Shown: one piece after another, positions 9,292 to 24,720 of the stretch
How positions within the stretch are numbered: position 1 is the first letter of the stretch
How the letters are laid out: every line of letters begins with the position of its first letter
Assembly: GCA_035771175.1 (NCBI GenBank)
Contig: CM069589.1
Location: 25,748,201 to 25,812,200, forward strand
Origin: Paratinospora sagittata
Lineage: Eukaryota; Streptophyta; Magnoliopsida; Ranunculales; Menispermaceae
Direction of reading: 5' to 3'
DNA: 64,000 nucleotides
Notes under the pieces: generated by a model
The model's database searches: none
Told to the model about the DNA's origin: nothing
Seen by the model: only the letters and a program-made list of their open reading frames with translations
Position numbers and translations under genes: made by a program

Positions 9292-11674
9292 AAATAGCCA
9301 TAATGTTTTCTTCCGGCCTCCAATTTGAGTGAATGCACATTCCTTGGAAAGAAGAAGAAACAATATTTTCAACGCCTTTTTATTAACTCATATCAGTGTC
9401 GGGATTAAACTGTAAGTCTATTAGAATTTTTCTTATCAATTCATACGAGAAGTAATTGAATGATCAGTGTGAAACTTTAAAATAACCACAACTTTTTCAT
9501 TTTGACTCCAATTTTTGTGATTGAACACGCGTTAGAAATAGGAAGAAAAGACATTTTCAATTCTTTTTCAATGACTCAAATCAAAGTCGGGATGAAAAGT
9601 TACTGCTTTTTGAACTTTTCATCATGATTATTTCGATAAGTAAGTTTATTGATCGGCAAAAAACATTCAAATAGCCATAACATTTTATTCTTGTCTCCGT
9701 TTTGAGTGATTGATAATGCATTGCAAAGGGGAAGAAACGATATTTTAAACGTCTTTTGATTAACTCAAATCATATTTCGAAAGAAATGGTTGCAACTTTT
9801 TGAATGTTGATCGCTGATTAGATTCATAAGTACGTTTGTCAATGAGTAACAAACATTCAAATAGACATAACATTTTCTTCCGGACTCTGATTTAAGTGAT
9901 TGCACATTCCTTGAAAAAAAGAAGAAAAAATATTTTCAACGCCTTTTTATTAACTCAGATTAATGTCAGGATTAAACTGTAAGTCCATTTGAATTTTTCT
10001 TATCTATTCAATCGAGATGTGATTGAATGATCGGTGTGAAACTTTAAAATAACCACAACTATTTCATTTTGACTCCAATTTGTGTGATTGAACATGCGTT
10101 AGAGATTGGAAGAAAAGGCATTTTCAATTGTTTTTCACACCTTCAAATCAAAGTCGGGATAAAAAGTTTTGGCTTTTTGAACATTTCTTCACGATTTGGT
10201 CGATATGTAAGTTGATTGATCGGGATAAATTATTCAAATAGCCATAACATTTTATTCCTGACTCCAGTTTGAGTGATTAAAAATGCGTTGGAAAGAGGAA
10301 GAAACGATATTTTAAACGTCTTTCGAATAACTCAAATCATACTTCCAAAGAAATGGCTAAGGCTTTTTGATTTTGATTGCTGATTAGATTCACAAGTACG
10401 GTGGTCAATGGGTAACAAACATCAAAATAGGCATAACGTATTCTTCCCGACTCCAATTTGAGTGATTGCACATTCCTTGGAAAGAAGAAGAAACAATATT
10501 TTCAATTCCTTTTTATTAACTCAATCAGTGTCCGGATTAAACTGTAAGTCTATTTGAATTTTTCTTATCGATTCATACGAGAAGTAATTGAATGATCGGT
10601 GTGAAACTTTAAAATAACCATAACTTTGTCATTATGACTTTAATTTGTCTGATTGATTATGCGTTAGAAATTGGATGAAAAGGCATTTTCAATTCTTTTT
10701 CACTCCTTCAAATCAAATTCGAGATAAAAAGTTATGGCTTTTTGAACATTTCATCACGATTTGGTCGATATGTAAGTTGATTGATCGGGATAAAATATTC
10801 AAATAGCCATAACATTTTATTCCTGACTCCAGTTTGAGTGATTGAAAATGCATTGAAAAGAGGAAGAAACGATATTTTAAACGCCTTCTGAATAACTCAA
10901 ATCATACTTCCAAAGAAATGGCTAAGGCTTTTTGATTTTGATTACTGATTAGATTAATAAGTACGGTGGTCAATGGGTAGCAAACATTAAAATAGCCATA
11001 ACGTTTTCTTCCGGACTCCAATTTGAGTGAATGCACATTCCTTGGAAAGAAGAAGAAAAAATATTTTCAACGCCTTTTTATTAACTCAATCAGTGTCGGG
11101 ATAAAACTGTAAGTCTATTGGAATTTTTCTTCTCGATTCATACGAGAAGTAATTGAATGATTGGTGTGGAGCTTTAAAATAACCATAACTTTTTCATTAT
11201 GACTCCAATATGTGTGATTGAAAATGCGTTAGAAATAGGAAGAAAAGTCATTTTCAATTCTTTTTCAATTACTCAAATCAAAGTCGGAATGAAAAGTTAC
11301 GGCAATTTGAACTTTTCGTCACGATTTATTCGATAAGTAAGTTGATTGATCGGCAAAAATCATTCAAATAGCCATAACATTTTATTCCCGACTTTGATTT
11401 TAGTGATTGAAAATGCGTTGGAAAGAGGAAGAAACAATATTTTAAATGACTTTTGAATAACTCAAATCATACTTCCAAAGAAATGGCTTAGGCTTTTTTA
11501 TTTTGATTGCTGATTAGATTCACAAGTACGGTGGTCAATGGGTAACAAACATTAAAATAGGCATAACGTTTTCTTCTGGACTCCAATTTGAGTGAATGCA
11601 CATTCCTTGGAAAGAAGAAGAAACAATATTTTCAACGCCTTTTTATTAACTCATATCAGTGTCAGGATTAAACT

Positions 11675-11685
11675 GTAAGTCACGA
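11675..11685 (+). other. 28-bp deletion site in a C subunit
   Basis: GTAAGTCACGAGAAG replaces the usual GTAAGTC, TATTTGAATTTTTCTTATCGATTCATA block and CGAGAAG, leaving this C subunit ~28 bp short. The related unit at ~13345 is intact, so the deletion postdates that duplication or was not copied. Most other units keep their length within a few bases. Confidence 0.75.
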
Positions 11686-13419
11686 GAAGTAATTGAATGA
11701 TCTGTGTGAAACTTTAAATTAACCATAACATTTTCATTCTGACTCCAATTTGTCTGATTGAACATGCGTTAGAAATGGGAAGAAAAGGCATTTTCAATTC
11801 TTTTTCACACGTTCAAATCAAAGTCGGGATAAAAAGTTATGGCTTTTTGAACATTTCTTCACGATTTGGTCGATATGTAAGTTGATTGATCGGGATAAAA
11901 CATTCAAATAGCCGTAACATTTTATTCCTGACTCCAGTTTGAGTGATTGACAATGCATTGAAAAGAGGAAGAAACGATATTTTAAGCGCCTTTCGAATAA
12001 CTCAAATCATACTTCCAAAGAAATGGCTAAGGCTTTTTGATTTTGATTGCTGATTAGATTCATAAGTACGGTGGTCAATGGGTAACAAACATTAAAATAG
12101 GCATAACGTATTCTTCCGGACTCCAATTTGAGTGAATGCACATTCCTTGGAAAGAAGAAGAAACAATATTTTCAACGCCTTTTTATTAACTCATATCAGT
12201 GTCGGGATTAAACTGTAAGTCTATTAGAATTTTTCTTATCGATTCATACGAGAAGTAATTGAATGATCAGTGTGAAACTTTAAAATAACCACAACTTTTT
12301 CATTTTGACTTTAATTTTTGTGATTGAACACGCGTTAGAAATAGGAAGAAAAGACATTTTCAATTCTTTTTCAATGACTCAAATCAAAGTCGGGATGAAA
12401 AGTTACTGCTTTTTGAACTTTTCATCATGATTATTTCGATAAGTAAGTTTATTGATCGGCAAAAAACATTCAAATAGCCATAACATTTTATTCTTGTCTC
12501 CGTTTTGAGTGATTGATAATGCGTTGCAAAGGGGAAGAAACGATATTTTAAACGCCTTCTGAATAACTCAAATCATACTTCCAAAGAAATGACTAAGGCT
12601 TTTTGATTTTGATTAGATTAATAAGTACGGTGGTCAATGGGTAGCAAACATTAAAATAGCCATAACGTTTTCTTCCGGACTCCAATTTGAGTGAATGCAC
12701 ATTCCTTGGAAAGAAGAAGAAACAATATTTTCAACGCCTTTTTATTAACTCAATCAGTCTCGGGATAAAACTGTAAGTCTATTGGAATTTTTCTTCTCGA
12801 TTCATACGAGAAGTAATTGAATGATTGGTGTGAAACTTTAAAATAACCATAACTTTTTCATTATGACTCCAATATGTGTGATTGAAAATGCGTTAGAAAT
12901 AGGAAGAAAAGTCATTTTCAGTTCTTTTTCAATTACTCAAATCAAAGTCGGAATGAAAAGTTACGGCAATTTGAACATTTCGTCACGATTTATTCGATAA
13001 GTAAGTTGATTGATCGGCAAAAATCATTCAAATAGCCATAACATTTTATTCCCGACTTTGATTTTAGTGATTGAAAATGCGTTGGAAAGAGGAAGAAACA
13101 ATATTTTAAATGACTTTTGAATAACTCAAATCATACTTCCAAAGAAATGGCTAAGGCTTTTTTATTTTGATTGCTGATTAGATTCACAAGTACGGTGGTC
13201 AATGGGTAACAAACATTAAAATAGGCATAACGTTTTCTTCTGGACTCCAATTTGAGTGAATGCACATTCCTTGGAAAGAAGAAGAAACAATATTTTCAAC
13301 GCCTTTTTATTAACTCATATCAGTGTCAGGATTAAACTGTAAGTCTATTTGAATTTTTCTTATCGATTCATACGAGAAGTAATTGAATGATCTGTGTGAA
13401 ACTTTAAATTAACCATAAC

Positions 13420-16400
13420 ATTTTCATTCTGACTCCAATTTGTCTGATTGAACATGCGTTAGAAATGGGAAGAAAAGGCATTTTCAATTCTTTTTCACAC
13501 GTTCAAGTCAAAGTCGGGATAAAAAGTTATGGCTTTTTGAACATTTCTTCACGATTTGGTCGATATGTAAGTTGATTGATCGGGATAAAATATTCAAATA
13601 GCCATAACATTTTATTCCTGACTCCAGTTTGAGTGATTGAAAATGCATTGAAAAGAGGAAGAAACGATATTTTAAGCGTCTTTCGAGTAACTCAAATCAT
13701 ACTTCCAAAGAAATGGCTAAGGCTTTTTGATTTTGATTGCTGATTAGATTCATAAGTACGGTGGTCAATGGGTAACAAACATTAAAATAACCATAACGTT
13801 TTCTTCCGGACTCCAATTTGAGTGAATGCACATTCCTTGGAAAGAAGAAGAAACAATATTTTCAACGCCTTTTTATTAACTCATATCAGTGTCGGGATTA
13901 AACTGTAAGTCTATTAGAATTTTTCTTATCGATTCATACGAGAAGTAATTGAATGATCAGTGTGAAACTTTAAAATAACCACAACTTTTTCATTTTGACT
14001 TTAATTTTTGTGATTGAACACGCGTTAGAAATAGGAAGAAAAGACATTTTCAATTCTTTTTCAATGACTCAAATCAAAGTCGGGATGAAAAGTTACTGCT
14101 TTTTGAACTTTTCATCATGATTATTTCGATAAGTAAGTTTATTGATCGGCAAAAAACATTCAAATAGCCATAACATTTTATTCTTGTCTCCGTTTTGAGT
14201 GATTGATAATGCGTTGCAAAGGGGAAGAAACGATATTTTAAACGTCTTTTGATTAACTCAAATCATATTTCGAAAGAAATGGTTGCAACTTTTTGAATGT
14301 TGATCGCTGATTAGATTCATAAGTACGTTTGTCAATGAGTAACAAACATTCAAATGGACATAACGTTTTCTTCCGGACTCTGATTTAAGTGATTGCACAT
14401 TCCTTGGAAAGAAGAAGAAAAAATATTTTCAACGCCTTTTTATTAACTCATATTAATGTCAGGATTAAACTGTAAGTCCATTTGAATTTTTCTTATCTAT
14501 TCAATCGAGATGTAATTGAATGATCGGTGTGAAACTTTAAAATAACCACAACTTTTCATTTTGACTCCAATTTGTGTGATTGAACATGCGTTAGAAATTG
14601 GAAGAAAAGGCATTTTCAATTGTTTTTCACACCTTCAAATCAAAGTCGGGATATAAAGTTTTGCCTTTTTGAACATTTCTTCACGATTTGGTCGATATGT
14701 AAGTTGATTGATCGGGATAAATTATTCAAATAGCCATAACATTTTATTCCTAACTCCATTTTGAGTGATTAAAAATGCTTTGAAAAGAGGAAGAAACGAT
14801 ATTTTAAACGTCTTTCGAATAACTCAAATCATACTTCCAAAGAAATGGCTAAGGCTTTTTGATTTTGATTGCTGATTAGATTCACAAGTACGGTGGTCAA
14901 TGGGTAACAAACATTAAAATAGGCATAACGTATTCTTCCGGACTCCAATTTGAGTGATTGCACATTCCTTGGAAAGAACAAGAAACAATATTTTCAACGC
15001 CTTTTTATTAACTCATATCAGTGTCCGGATTAAACTGTAAGTCTATTTGAGTTTTTCTTATCGATTCATACGAGAAGTAATTGAATGATCGGTGTGAAAC
15101 TTTAAAATAACCATAACTTTTTCATTCTGACTCCAATTTGTCTGATTGAATATGCGTTAGAAATTGGATGAAAAGGCATTTTCAATTCTTTTTCACTCCT
15201 TCAAATCAAATTCGAGATAAAAAGTTATGGCTTTTTGAACATTTCTTCACGATTTGGTCGATATGTAAGTTGATTGATCGGGATAAAATATTCAAATAGC
15301 CATAACATTTTATTCCTGACTCCAGTTTGAGTGATTGAAAATGCATTGAAAAGAGGAAGAAACGATATTTTAAACGCCTTCTGAATAACTCAAATCATAC
15401 TTCCAAAGAAATGGCTAAGGCTTTTTGATTTTGATTGCTGATTAGATTCATAAGTACGGTGGTCAATGGGTAGCAAACATTAAAATAGCCATAACGTTTT
15501 CTTCCGGACTCCAATTTGAGTGAATGCACATTCTTTGGAAAGAAGAAGAAACAATATTTTCAACGCCTTTTTATTAGCTCAATCAGTGTCGGGATAAAAC
15601 TGTAAGTCTATTTGAATTTTTCTTCTCGATTCATACGAGAAGTAATTGAATGATTGGTGTGAAACTTTAAAATAACCATAACTTTTTCATTATGACTCCA
15701 ATATGTGTGATTGAGAAATAGGAAGAAAAGACATTTTCAATTCTTTTTCAATTACTCAAAATCAAAGTCGGAATGAAAAGTTACGGCAATTTGAACTTTT
15801 CGTCACGATTTATTCGATAAGTAAGTTGATTGATCGGCAAAAATCATTCAAATAGCCATAACATTTTATTCCCGACTTTGATTTTAGTGAATGAAAATGC
15901 GTTGGAAAGAGGAAGAAACAATATTTTAAATGATTTTTGAATAACTCAAATCATACTTCCAAAGAAATGGCTAAGGCTTTTTTATTTTGATTGCTGATTA
16001 GATTCACAAGTACGGTGGTCAATGGGTAACAAACATTAAAATAGGCATAAAGTTTTCTTCTGGACTCCAATTTGAGTGAATGCACATTCCTTGGAAGAAG
16101 AAGAAACAATATTTTCAACGCCTTTTTATTAACTCATATCAGTGTCAGAATTAAACTGTAAGTCTATTTGAATTTTTCTTATCGGTTCATACGAGAAGTA
16201 ATTAATTGATCGGTGTGAAACTTTAAAATAACCATAACATTTTCATTCTGACTCCAATTTGTCTGATTGAACATGCGTTAGAAATGGGAAGAAAAGGCAT
16301 TTTCAATTCTTTTTCACACGTTCAAATCAAAGTTGGGATAAAAAGTTATGGCTTTTTGAACATTTCTTCACGATTTGGTCGATATGTAAGTTGATTGATC

Positions 16401-19400
16401 GGGATAAAATATTCAAATAGCCATAACATTTTATTCCTGACTCCAGTTTGAGTGATTGAAAATGCATTGAAAAGAGGAAGAAACGATATTTTAAGCGTCT
16501 TTCGAATAACTCAAATCATACTTCCAAAGAAATGGCTAAGGCTTTTTGATTTTGATTGCTGATTAGATTCATAAGTACGGTGGTCAATGGGTAACAAACA
16601 TTAAAATAGCCATAACGTTTTCTTCCGGACTCCAATTTGAGTGAATGCACATTCCTTGGAAAGAAGAAGAAATAATATTTTCAACGCCTTTTTATTAACT
16701 CATATCAGTGTCGGGATAAAACTGTAAGTCTATTAGAATTTTCTTATCGATTCATACGAGAAGTAATTGAATGATCAGTGTGAAACTTTAAAATAACCAC
16801 AACTTTTTCATTTTGACTTTAATTTTTGTGATTGAACACGCGTTAGAAATAGGAAGAAAAGACATTTTCAATTCTTTTTCAATGACTCAAATCAAAGTCG
16901 GGATGAAAAGTTACTGCTTTTTGAACTTTTCATCATGATTATTTCGATAAGTAAGTTTATTGATCGGCAAAAAACATTCAAATAGCCATAACATTTTATT
17001 CTTGTCTCCGTTTTGAGTGATTGATAATGCGTTGCAAAGGGGAAGAAACGATATTTTAAACGTCTTTTGATTAACTCAAATCATATTTCGAAAGAAATGG
17101 TTGCAACTTTTTGAATGTTGATCGCTGATTAGATTCATAAGTACGTTTGTCAATGAGTAACAAACATTCAAATAGACATAACGTTTTCTTCCGGACTCTG
17201 ATTTAAGTGATTGCACATTCCTTGAAAAGAAGAAGAAAAAATATTTTCAACGCCTTTTTATTAACTCATATTAATGTCAGGATTAAACTGTAAGTCCATT
17301 TGAATTTTTCTTATCTATTCAATCGAGATGTAATTGAATGATCGGTGTGAAACTTTAAAATAACCACAACTTTTTCATTTTGACTCCAATTTGTGTGATT
17401 GAACATGCGTTAGAAATTGGAAGAAAAGGCATTTTCAATTGTTTTTCACACCTTCAAATCAAAGTCGGGATAAAAAGTTTTGGCTTTTTGAACATTTCTT
17501 CACGATTTGGTCGATATGTAAGTTGATTGATCGGGATAAATTATTCAAATAGCCATAACATTTTATTCCTAACTCCATTTTGAGTGATTAAAAATGCGTT
17601 GAAAAGAGGAAGAAACGATATTTTAAGCGTCTTTCGAATAACTCAAATCATACTTCCAAAGAAATGGCTAAGGCTTTTTTATTTTGATTGCTGATTAGAT
17701 TCACAAGTACGGTGGTCAATGGGTAACAAACATTAAAATAGGCATAACGTATTCTTCCGGACTCCAATTTGAATGATTGCACATTCCCTGGAAAGAAGAA
17801 GAAACAATATTTTCAACGCCTTTTTATTAACTCATATCAGTGTCCGGATTAAACTGTAAGTCTATTTGAATTTTTCTTATCGATTCATACGAGAAGTAAT
17901 TGAATGATCGGTGTGAAACTTTAAAATAACCATAACTTTTTCATTATGACTCCAATTTGTCTGATTGAATATGCGTTAGAAATTGGATGAAAAGGCATTT
18001 TCAATTCTTTTTCACTCCTTCAAATCAAATTCGAGATAAAAAGTTATGGCTTTTTGAACATTTCTTCACGATTTGGTCGATATGTAAGTTGATTGATCGG
18101 GATAAAATATTCAAATAGCCATAACATTTTATTCCTGACTCCAGTTTGAGTGATTGAAAATGCATTGAAAAGAGGAAGAAACGATATTTTAAACGCCTTC
18201 TGAATAACTCAAATCATACTTCCAAAGAAATGGCTAAGGCTTTTTGATTTTGATTGCTGATTAGATTCATAAGTACGGTGGTCAATGGGTAGCAAACATT
18301 AAAATAGCCATAACGTTTTCTTCCGGACTCCAATTTGAGTGAATGCACATTCTTTGGAAAGAAGAAGAAACAATATTTTCAACGCCTTTTTATTAACTCA
18401 ATCAGTGTCAGGATAAAACTGTAAGTCTATTTGAATTTTTCTTCTCGATTCATACGAGAAGTAATTGAATGATTGGTGTGAAACTTTAAAATAACCATAA
18501 CTTTTTCATTATGACTCCAATATGTGTGATTGAAAATGCGTTAGAAATAGGAAGAAAAGACATTTTCAATTCTTTTTCAATTACCCAAATCAAAGTCGGA
18601 ATGAAAAGTTACGGCAATTTGAACTTTTCGTCACGATTTATTCGATAAGTAAGTTTATTGATCGGCAAAAATCATTCAAATAGCCATAACATTTTATTCC
18701 CGACTTTGATTTTAGTGATTGAAAATGCGTTGGAAAGAGGAAGAAACAATATTTTAAATGACTTTTGAATAACTCAAATCATACTTCCAAAGAAATGGCT
18801 AAGGCTTTTTTATTTTGATTGCTGATTAGATTCACAAGTACGGTGGTCAATGGGTAACCAACATTAAAATAGGCATAACGTTTTCTTCTGGACTCCAATT
18901 TGAGTGAATGCACATTCCTTGGAAGAAGAAGAAACAATATTTTCAACGCCTTTTTATTAACTCATATCAGAGTCAGGATTAAACTGTAAGTCTATTTGAA
19001 TTTTTCTTATCGATTCTTACGAGAAGTAATTAATTGATCGGTGTGAGACTTTAAAATAACCATAACATTTTCATTCTGACTCCAATTTGTCTGATTGAAC
19101 ATGCGTTAGAAATGGGAAGAAAAGGCATTTTCAATTCTTTTTCACACGTTCAAGTCAAAGTCGGGATAAAAAGTTATGGCTTTTTGAACATTTCTTCACG
19201 ATTTGGTCGATATGTAAGTTGATTGATCGGGATAAAATATTCAAATAGCCATAACATTTTATTCCTGACTCCAGTTTGAGTGATTGAAAATGCATTGAAA
19301 AGAGGAAGAAACGATATTTTAAGCGTCTTTCGAGTAACTCAAATCATACTTCCAAAGAAATGGCTAAGGCTTTTTGATTTTGATTGCTGATTAGATTCAT

Positions 19401-22400
19401 AAGTACGGTGGTCAATGGGTAACAAACATTAAAATAACCATAACGTTTTCTTCCGGACTCCAATTTGAGTGAATGCACATTCCTTGGAAAGAAGAAGAAA
19501 CAATATTTTCAACGCCTTTTTATTAACTCATATCAGTGTCGGGATTAAACTGTAAGTCTATTAGAATTTTTCTTATCGATTCATACGAGAAGTAATTGAA
19601 TGATCAGTGTGAAACTTTAAAATAACCACAACTTTTTCATTTTGACTTTAATTTTTGTGATTGAACACGCGTTAGAAATAGGAAGAAAAGACATTTTCAA
19701 TTCTTTTTCAATGACTCAAATCAAAGTCGGGATGAAAAGTTACTGCTTTTTGAACTTTTCATCATGATTATTTCGATAAGTAAGTTTATTGATCGGCAAA
19801 AAACATTCAAATAGCCATAACATTTTATTCTTGTCTCCGTTTTGAGTGATTGATAATGCGTTGCAAAGGGGAAGAAACGATATTTTAAACGTCTTTTGAT
19901 TAACTCAAATCATATTTCGAAAGAAATGGTTGCAACTTTTTGAATGTTGATCGCTGATTAGATTCATAAGTACGTTTGTCAATGAGTAACAAACATTCAA
20001 ATGGACATAACGTTTTCTTCCGGACTCTGATTTAAGTGATTGCACATTCCTTGGAAAGAAGAAGAAAAAATATTTTCAACGCCTTTTTATTAACTCATAT
20101 TAATGTCAGGATTAAACTGTAAGTCCATTTGAATTTTTCTTATCTATTCAATCGAGATGTAATTGAATGATCGGTGTGAAACTTTAAAATAACCACAACT
20201 TTTTCATTTTGACTCCAATTTGTGTGATTGAACATGCGTTAGAAATTGGAAGAAAAGGCATTTTCAATTGTTTTTCACACCTTCAAATCAAAGTCGGGAT
20301 ATAAAGTTTTGCCTTTTTGAACATTTCTTCACGATTTGGTCGATATGTAAGTTGATTGATCGGGATAAATTATTCAAATAGCCATAACATTTTATTCCTA
20401 ACTCCATTTTGAGTGATTAAAAATGCTTTGAAAAGAGGAAGAAACGATATTTTAAACGTCTTTCGAATAACTCAAATCATACTTCCAAAGAAATGGCTAA
20501 GGCTTTTTGATTTTGATTGCTGATTAGATTCACAAGTACGGTGGTCAATGGGTAACAAACATTAAAATAGGCATAACGTATTCTTCCGGACTCCAATTTG
20601 AGTGATTGCACATTCCTTGGAAAGAACAAGAAACAATATTTTCAACGCCTTTTTATTAACTCATATCAGTGTCCGGATTAAACTGTAAGTCTATTTGAGT
20701 TTTTCTTATCGATTCATACGAGAAGTAATTGAATGATCGGTGTGAAACTTTAAAATAACCATAACTTTTTCATTCTGACTCCAATTTGTCTGATTGAATA
20801 TGCGTTAGAAATTGGATGAAAAGGCATTTTCAATTCTTTTTCACTCCTTCAAATCAAATTCGAGATAAAAAGTTATGGCTTTTTGAACATTTCTTCACGA
20901 TTTGGTCGATATGTAAGTTGATTGATCGGGATAAAATATTCAAATAGCCATAACATTTTATTCCTGACTCCAGTTTGAGTGATTGAAAATGCATTGAAAA
21001 GAGGAAGAAACGATATTTTAAACGCCTTCTGAATAACTCAAATCATACTTCCAAAGAAATGGCTAAGGCTTTTTGATTTTGATTGCTGATTAGATTCATA
21101 AGTACGGTGGTCAATGGGTAGCAAACATTAAAATAGCCATAACGTTTTCTTCCGGACTCCAATTTGAGTGAATGCACATTCTTTGGAAAGAAGAAGAAAC
21201 AATATTTTCAACGCCTTTTTATTAACTCAATCAGTGTCGGGATAAAACTGTAAGTCTATTTGAATTTTTCTTCTCGATTCATACGAGAAGTAATTGAATG
21301 ATTGGTGTGAAACTTTAAAATAACCATAACTTTTTCATTATGACTCCAATATGTGTGATTGAGAAATAGGAAGAAAAGACATTTTCAATTCTTTTTCAAT
21401 TACTCAAAATCAAAGTCGGAATGAAAAGTTACGGCAATTTGAACTTTTCGTCACGATTTATTCGATAAGTAAGTTGATTGATCGGCAAAAATTATTCAAA
21501 TAGCCATAACATTTTATTCCCGACTTTGATTTTAGTGAATGAAAATGCGTTGGAAAGAGGAAGAAACAATATTTTAAATGATTTTTGAATAACTCAAATC
21601 ATACTTCCAAAGAAATGGCTAAGGCTTTTTTATTTTGATTGCTGATTAGATTCACAAGTACGGTGGTCAATGGGTAACAAACATTAAAATAGGCATAAAG
21701 TTTTCTTCTGGACTCCAATTTGAGTGAATGCACATTCCTTGGAAGAAGAAGAAACAATATTTTCAACGCCTTTTTATTAACTCAAATCAGTGTCAGAATT
21801 AAACTGTAAGTCTATTTGAATTTTTCTTATCGATTCATACGAGAAGTAATTAATTGATCGGTGTGAAACTTTAAAATAACCATAACATTTTCATTCTGAC
21901 TCCAATTTGTCTGATTGAACATGCGTTAGAAATGGGAAGAAAAGGCATTTTCAATTCTTTTTCACACGTTCAAATCAAAGTTGGGATAAAAAGTTATGGC
22001 TTTTTGAACATTTCTTCACGATTTGGTCGATATGTAAGTTGATTGATCGGGATAAAATATTCAAATAGCCATAACATTTTATTCCTGACTCCAGTTTGAG
22101 TGATTGAAAATGCATTGAAAAGAGGAAGAAACGATATTTTAAGCGTTTTTCGAATAACTCAAATCATACTTCCAAAGAAATGGCTAAGGTTTTTTGATTT
22201 TGATTGCTGATTAGATTCATAAGTACGGTGGTCAATGGGTAACAAACATTAAAATAGCCATAACGTTTTCTTCCGGACTCCAATTTGAGTGAATGCACAT
22301 TCCTTGGAAAGAAGAAGAAATAATATTTTCAACGCCTTTTTATTAACTCATATCAGTGTCGGGATTAAACTGTAAGTCTATTAGAATTTTTCTTATCGAT

Positions 22401-24720
22401 TCATACGAGAAGTAATTGAATGATCAGTGTGAAACTTTAAAATAACCACAACTTTTTCATTTTGACTTTAATTTTTGTGATTGAACACGCGTTAGAAATA
22501 GGAAGAAAAGACATTTTCAATTCTTTTTCAATGACTCAAATCAAAGTCGGGATGAAAAGTTACTGCTTTTTGAACTTTTCATCATGATTATTTCGATAAG
22601 TAAGTTTATTGATCGGCAAAAAACGTTCAAATAGCCATAACATTTTATTCTTGTCTCCGTTTTGAGTGATTGATAATGCGTTGCAAAGGGGAAGAAACGA
22701 TATTTTAAACGTCTTTTGATTAACTCAAATCATATTTCGAAAGAAATGGTTGCAACTTTTTGAATGTTGAGCGCTGATTAGATTCATAAGTACGTTTGTC
22801 AATGAGTAACAAACATTCAAATAGACATAACGTTTTCTTCCGGACTCTGATTTAAGTGATTGCACATTCCTTGAAAAGAAGAAGAAAAAATATTTTCAAC
22901 GCCTTTTTATTAACTCATATTAATGTCAGGATTAAACTGCAAGTCCATTTGAATTTTTCTTATCTATTCAATCGAGATGTAATTGAATGATCGGTGTGAA
23001 ACTTTAAAATAACCACAACTTTTTCATTTTGACTCCAATTTGTGTGATTGAACATGCGTTAGAAATTGGAAGAAAAGGCATTTTCAATTGTTTTTCACAC
23101 CTTCAAATCAAAGTCGGGATAAAAAGTTTTGGCTTTTTGAACATTTCTTCACGATTTGGTCGATATGTAAGTTGATTGATCGGGATAAATTATTCAAATA
23201 GCCATAACATTTTATTCCTAACTCCATTTTGAGTGATTAAAAATGCGTTGAAAAGAGGAAGAAACGATATTTTAAACGTCTTTCGAATAACTCAAATCAT
23301 ACTTCCAAAGAAATGGCTAAGGCTTTTTGATTTTGATTGCTGATTAGATTCACAAGTACGGTGGTCAATGGGTAACAAACATTAAAATAGGCATAACGTA
23401 TTCTTCCGGACTCCAATTTGATTGATTGCACATTCCCTGGAAAGAAGAAGAAACAATATTTTCAACGCCTTTTTATTAACTCATATCAGTGTCCGGATTA
23501 AACTGTAAGTCTATTTGAATTTTTCTTATCGATTCATACGAGAAGTAATTGAATGATCGGTGTGAAACTTTAAAATAACCATAACTTTTTCATTATGACT
23601 CCAATTTGTCTGATTGAATATGCGTTAGAAATTGGATGAAAAGGCATTTTCAATTCTTTTTCACTCCTTCAAATCAAATTCGAGATAAAAAGTTATGGCT
23701 TTTTGAACATTTCTTCACGATTTGGTCGATATGTAAGTTGATTGATCGGGATAAAATATTCAAATAGCCATAACATTTTATTCCTGACTCCAGTTTGAGT
23801 GATTGAAAATGCATTGAAAAGAGGAAGAAACGATATTTTAAACGCCTTCTGAATAACTCAAATCATACTTCCAAAGAAATGGCTAAGGCTTTTTGATTTT
23901 GATTGCTGATTAGATTCATAAGTACGGTGGTCAATGGGTAGCAAACATTAAAATAGCCATAACGTTTTCTTCCGGACTCCAATTTGAGTGAATGCACATT
24001 CTTTGGAAAGAAGAAGAAACAATATTTTCAACGCCTTTTTATTAACTCAATCAGTGTCAGGATAAAACTGTAAGTCTATTTGAATTTTTCTTCTCGATTC
24101 ATACGAGAAGTAATTGAATGATTGGTGTGAAACTTTAAAATAACCATAACTTTTTCATTATGACTCCAATATGTGTGATTGAAAATGCGTTAGAAATAGG
24201 AAGAAAAGACATTTTCAATTCTTTTTCAATTACCCAAATCAAAGTCGGAATGAAAAGTTACGGCAATTTGAACTTTTCGTCACGATTTATTCGATAAGTA
24301 AGTTTATTGATCGGCAAGAATCATTCAAATAGCCATAACATTTTATTCCCGACTTTGATTTTAGTGATTGAAAATGCGTTGGAAAGAGGAAGAAACAATA
24401 TTTTAAATGACTTTTGAATAACTCAAATCATACTTCCAAAGAAATGGCTAAGGCTTTTTTATTTTGATTGCTGATTAGATTCACAAGTACGGTGGTCAAT
24501 GGGTAACAAACATTAAAATAGGCATAACGTTTTCTTCTGGACTCCAATTTGAGTGAATGCACATTCCTTGGAAGAAGAAGAAACAATATTTTCAACGCCT
24601 TTTTATTAACTCATATCAGAGTCAGGATTAAACTGTAAGTCTATTTGAATTTTTCTTATCGATTCTTACGAGAAGTAATTAATTGATCGGTGTGAGACTT
24701 TAAAATAACCATAACATTTT
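13420..24720 (+). repeat. Two adjacent copies of a ~5.65-kb higher-order repeat
   Basis: About 13.42-19.07 kb and 19.07-24.72 kb are near-identical, offset 5,647-5,649 bp (30 subunits, 10 trimers). Shared private variants include GTTCAAGTCA at 13501 and 19148, CAAATGGACA at 14351 and 19998, GGAAAGAACA at 14971 and 20619, a deletion giving GATTGAGAAATAGG near 15710 and 21358, and CAGAGTCAGG with GATTCTTACGAG near 18970 and 24617. Inside each copy are two ~2.82-kb halves (15 subunits), marked by CATATTTCGA at 14264, 17082, 19911 and 22731. Copies differ by only a few bases, for example GTTTTTCGAAT at 22145, implying recent duplication. Boundaries are approximate. Confidence 0.85.
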
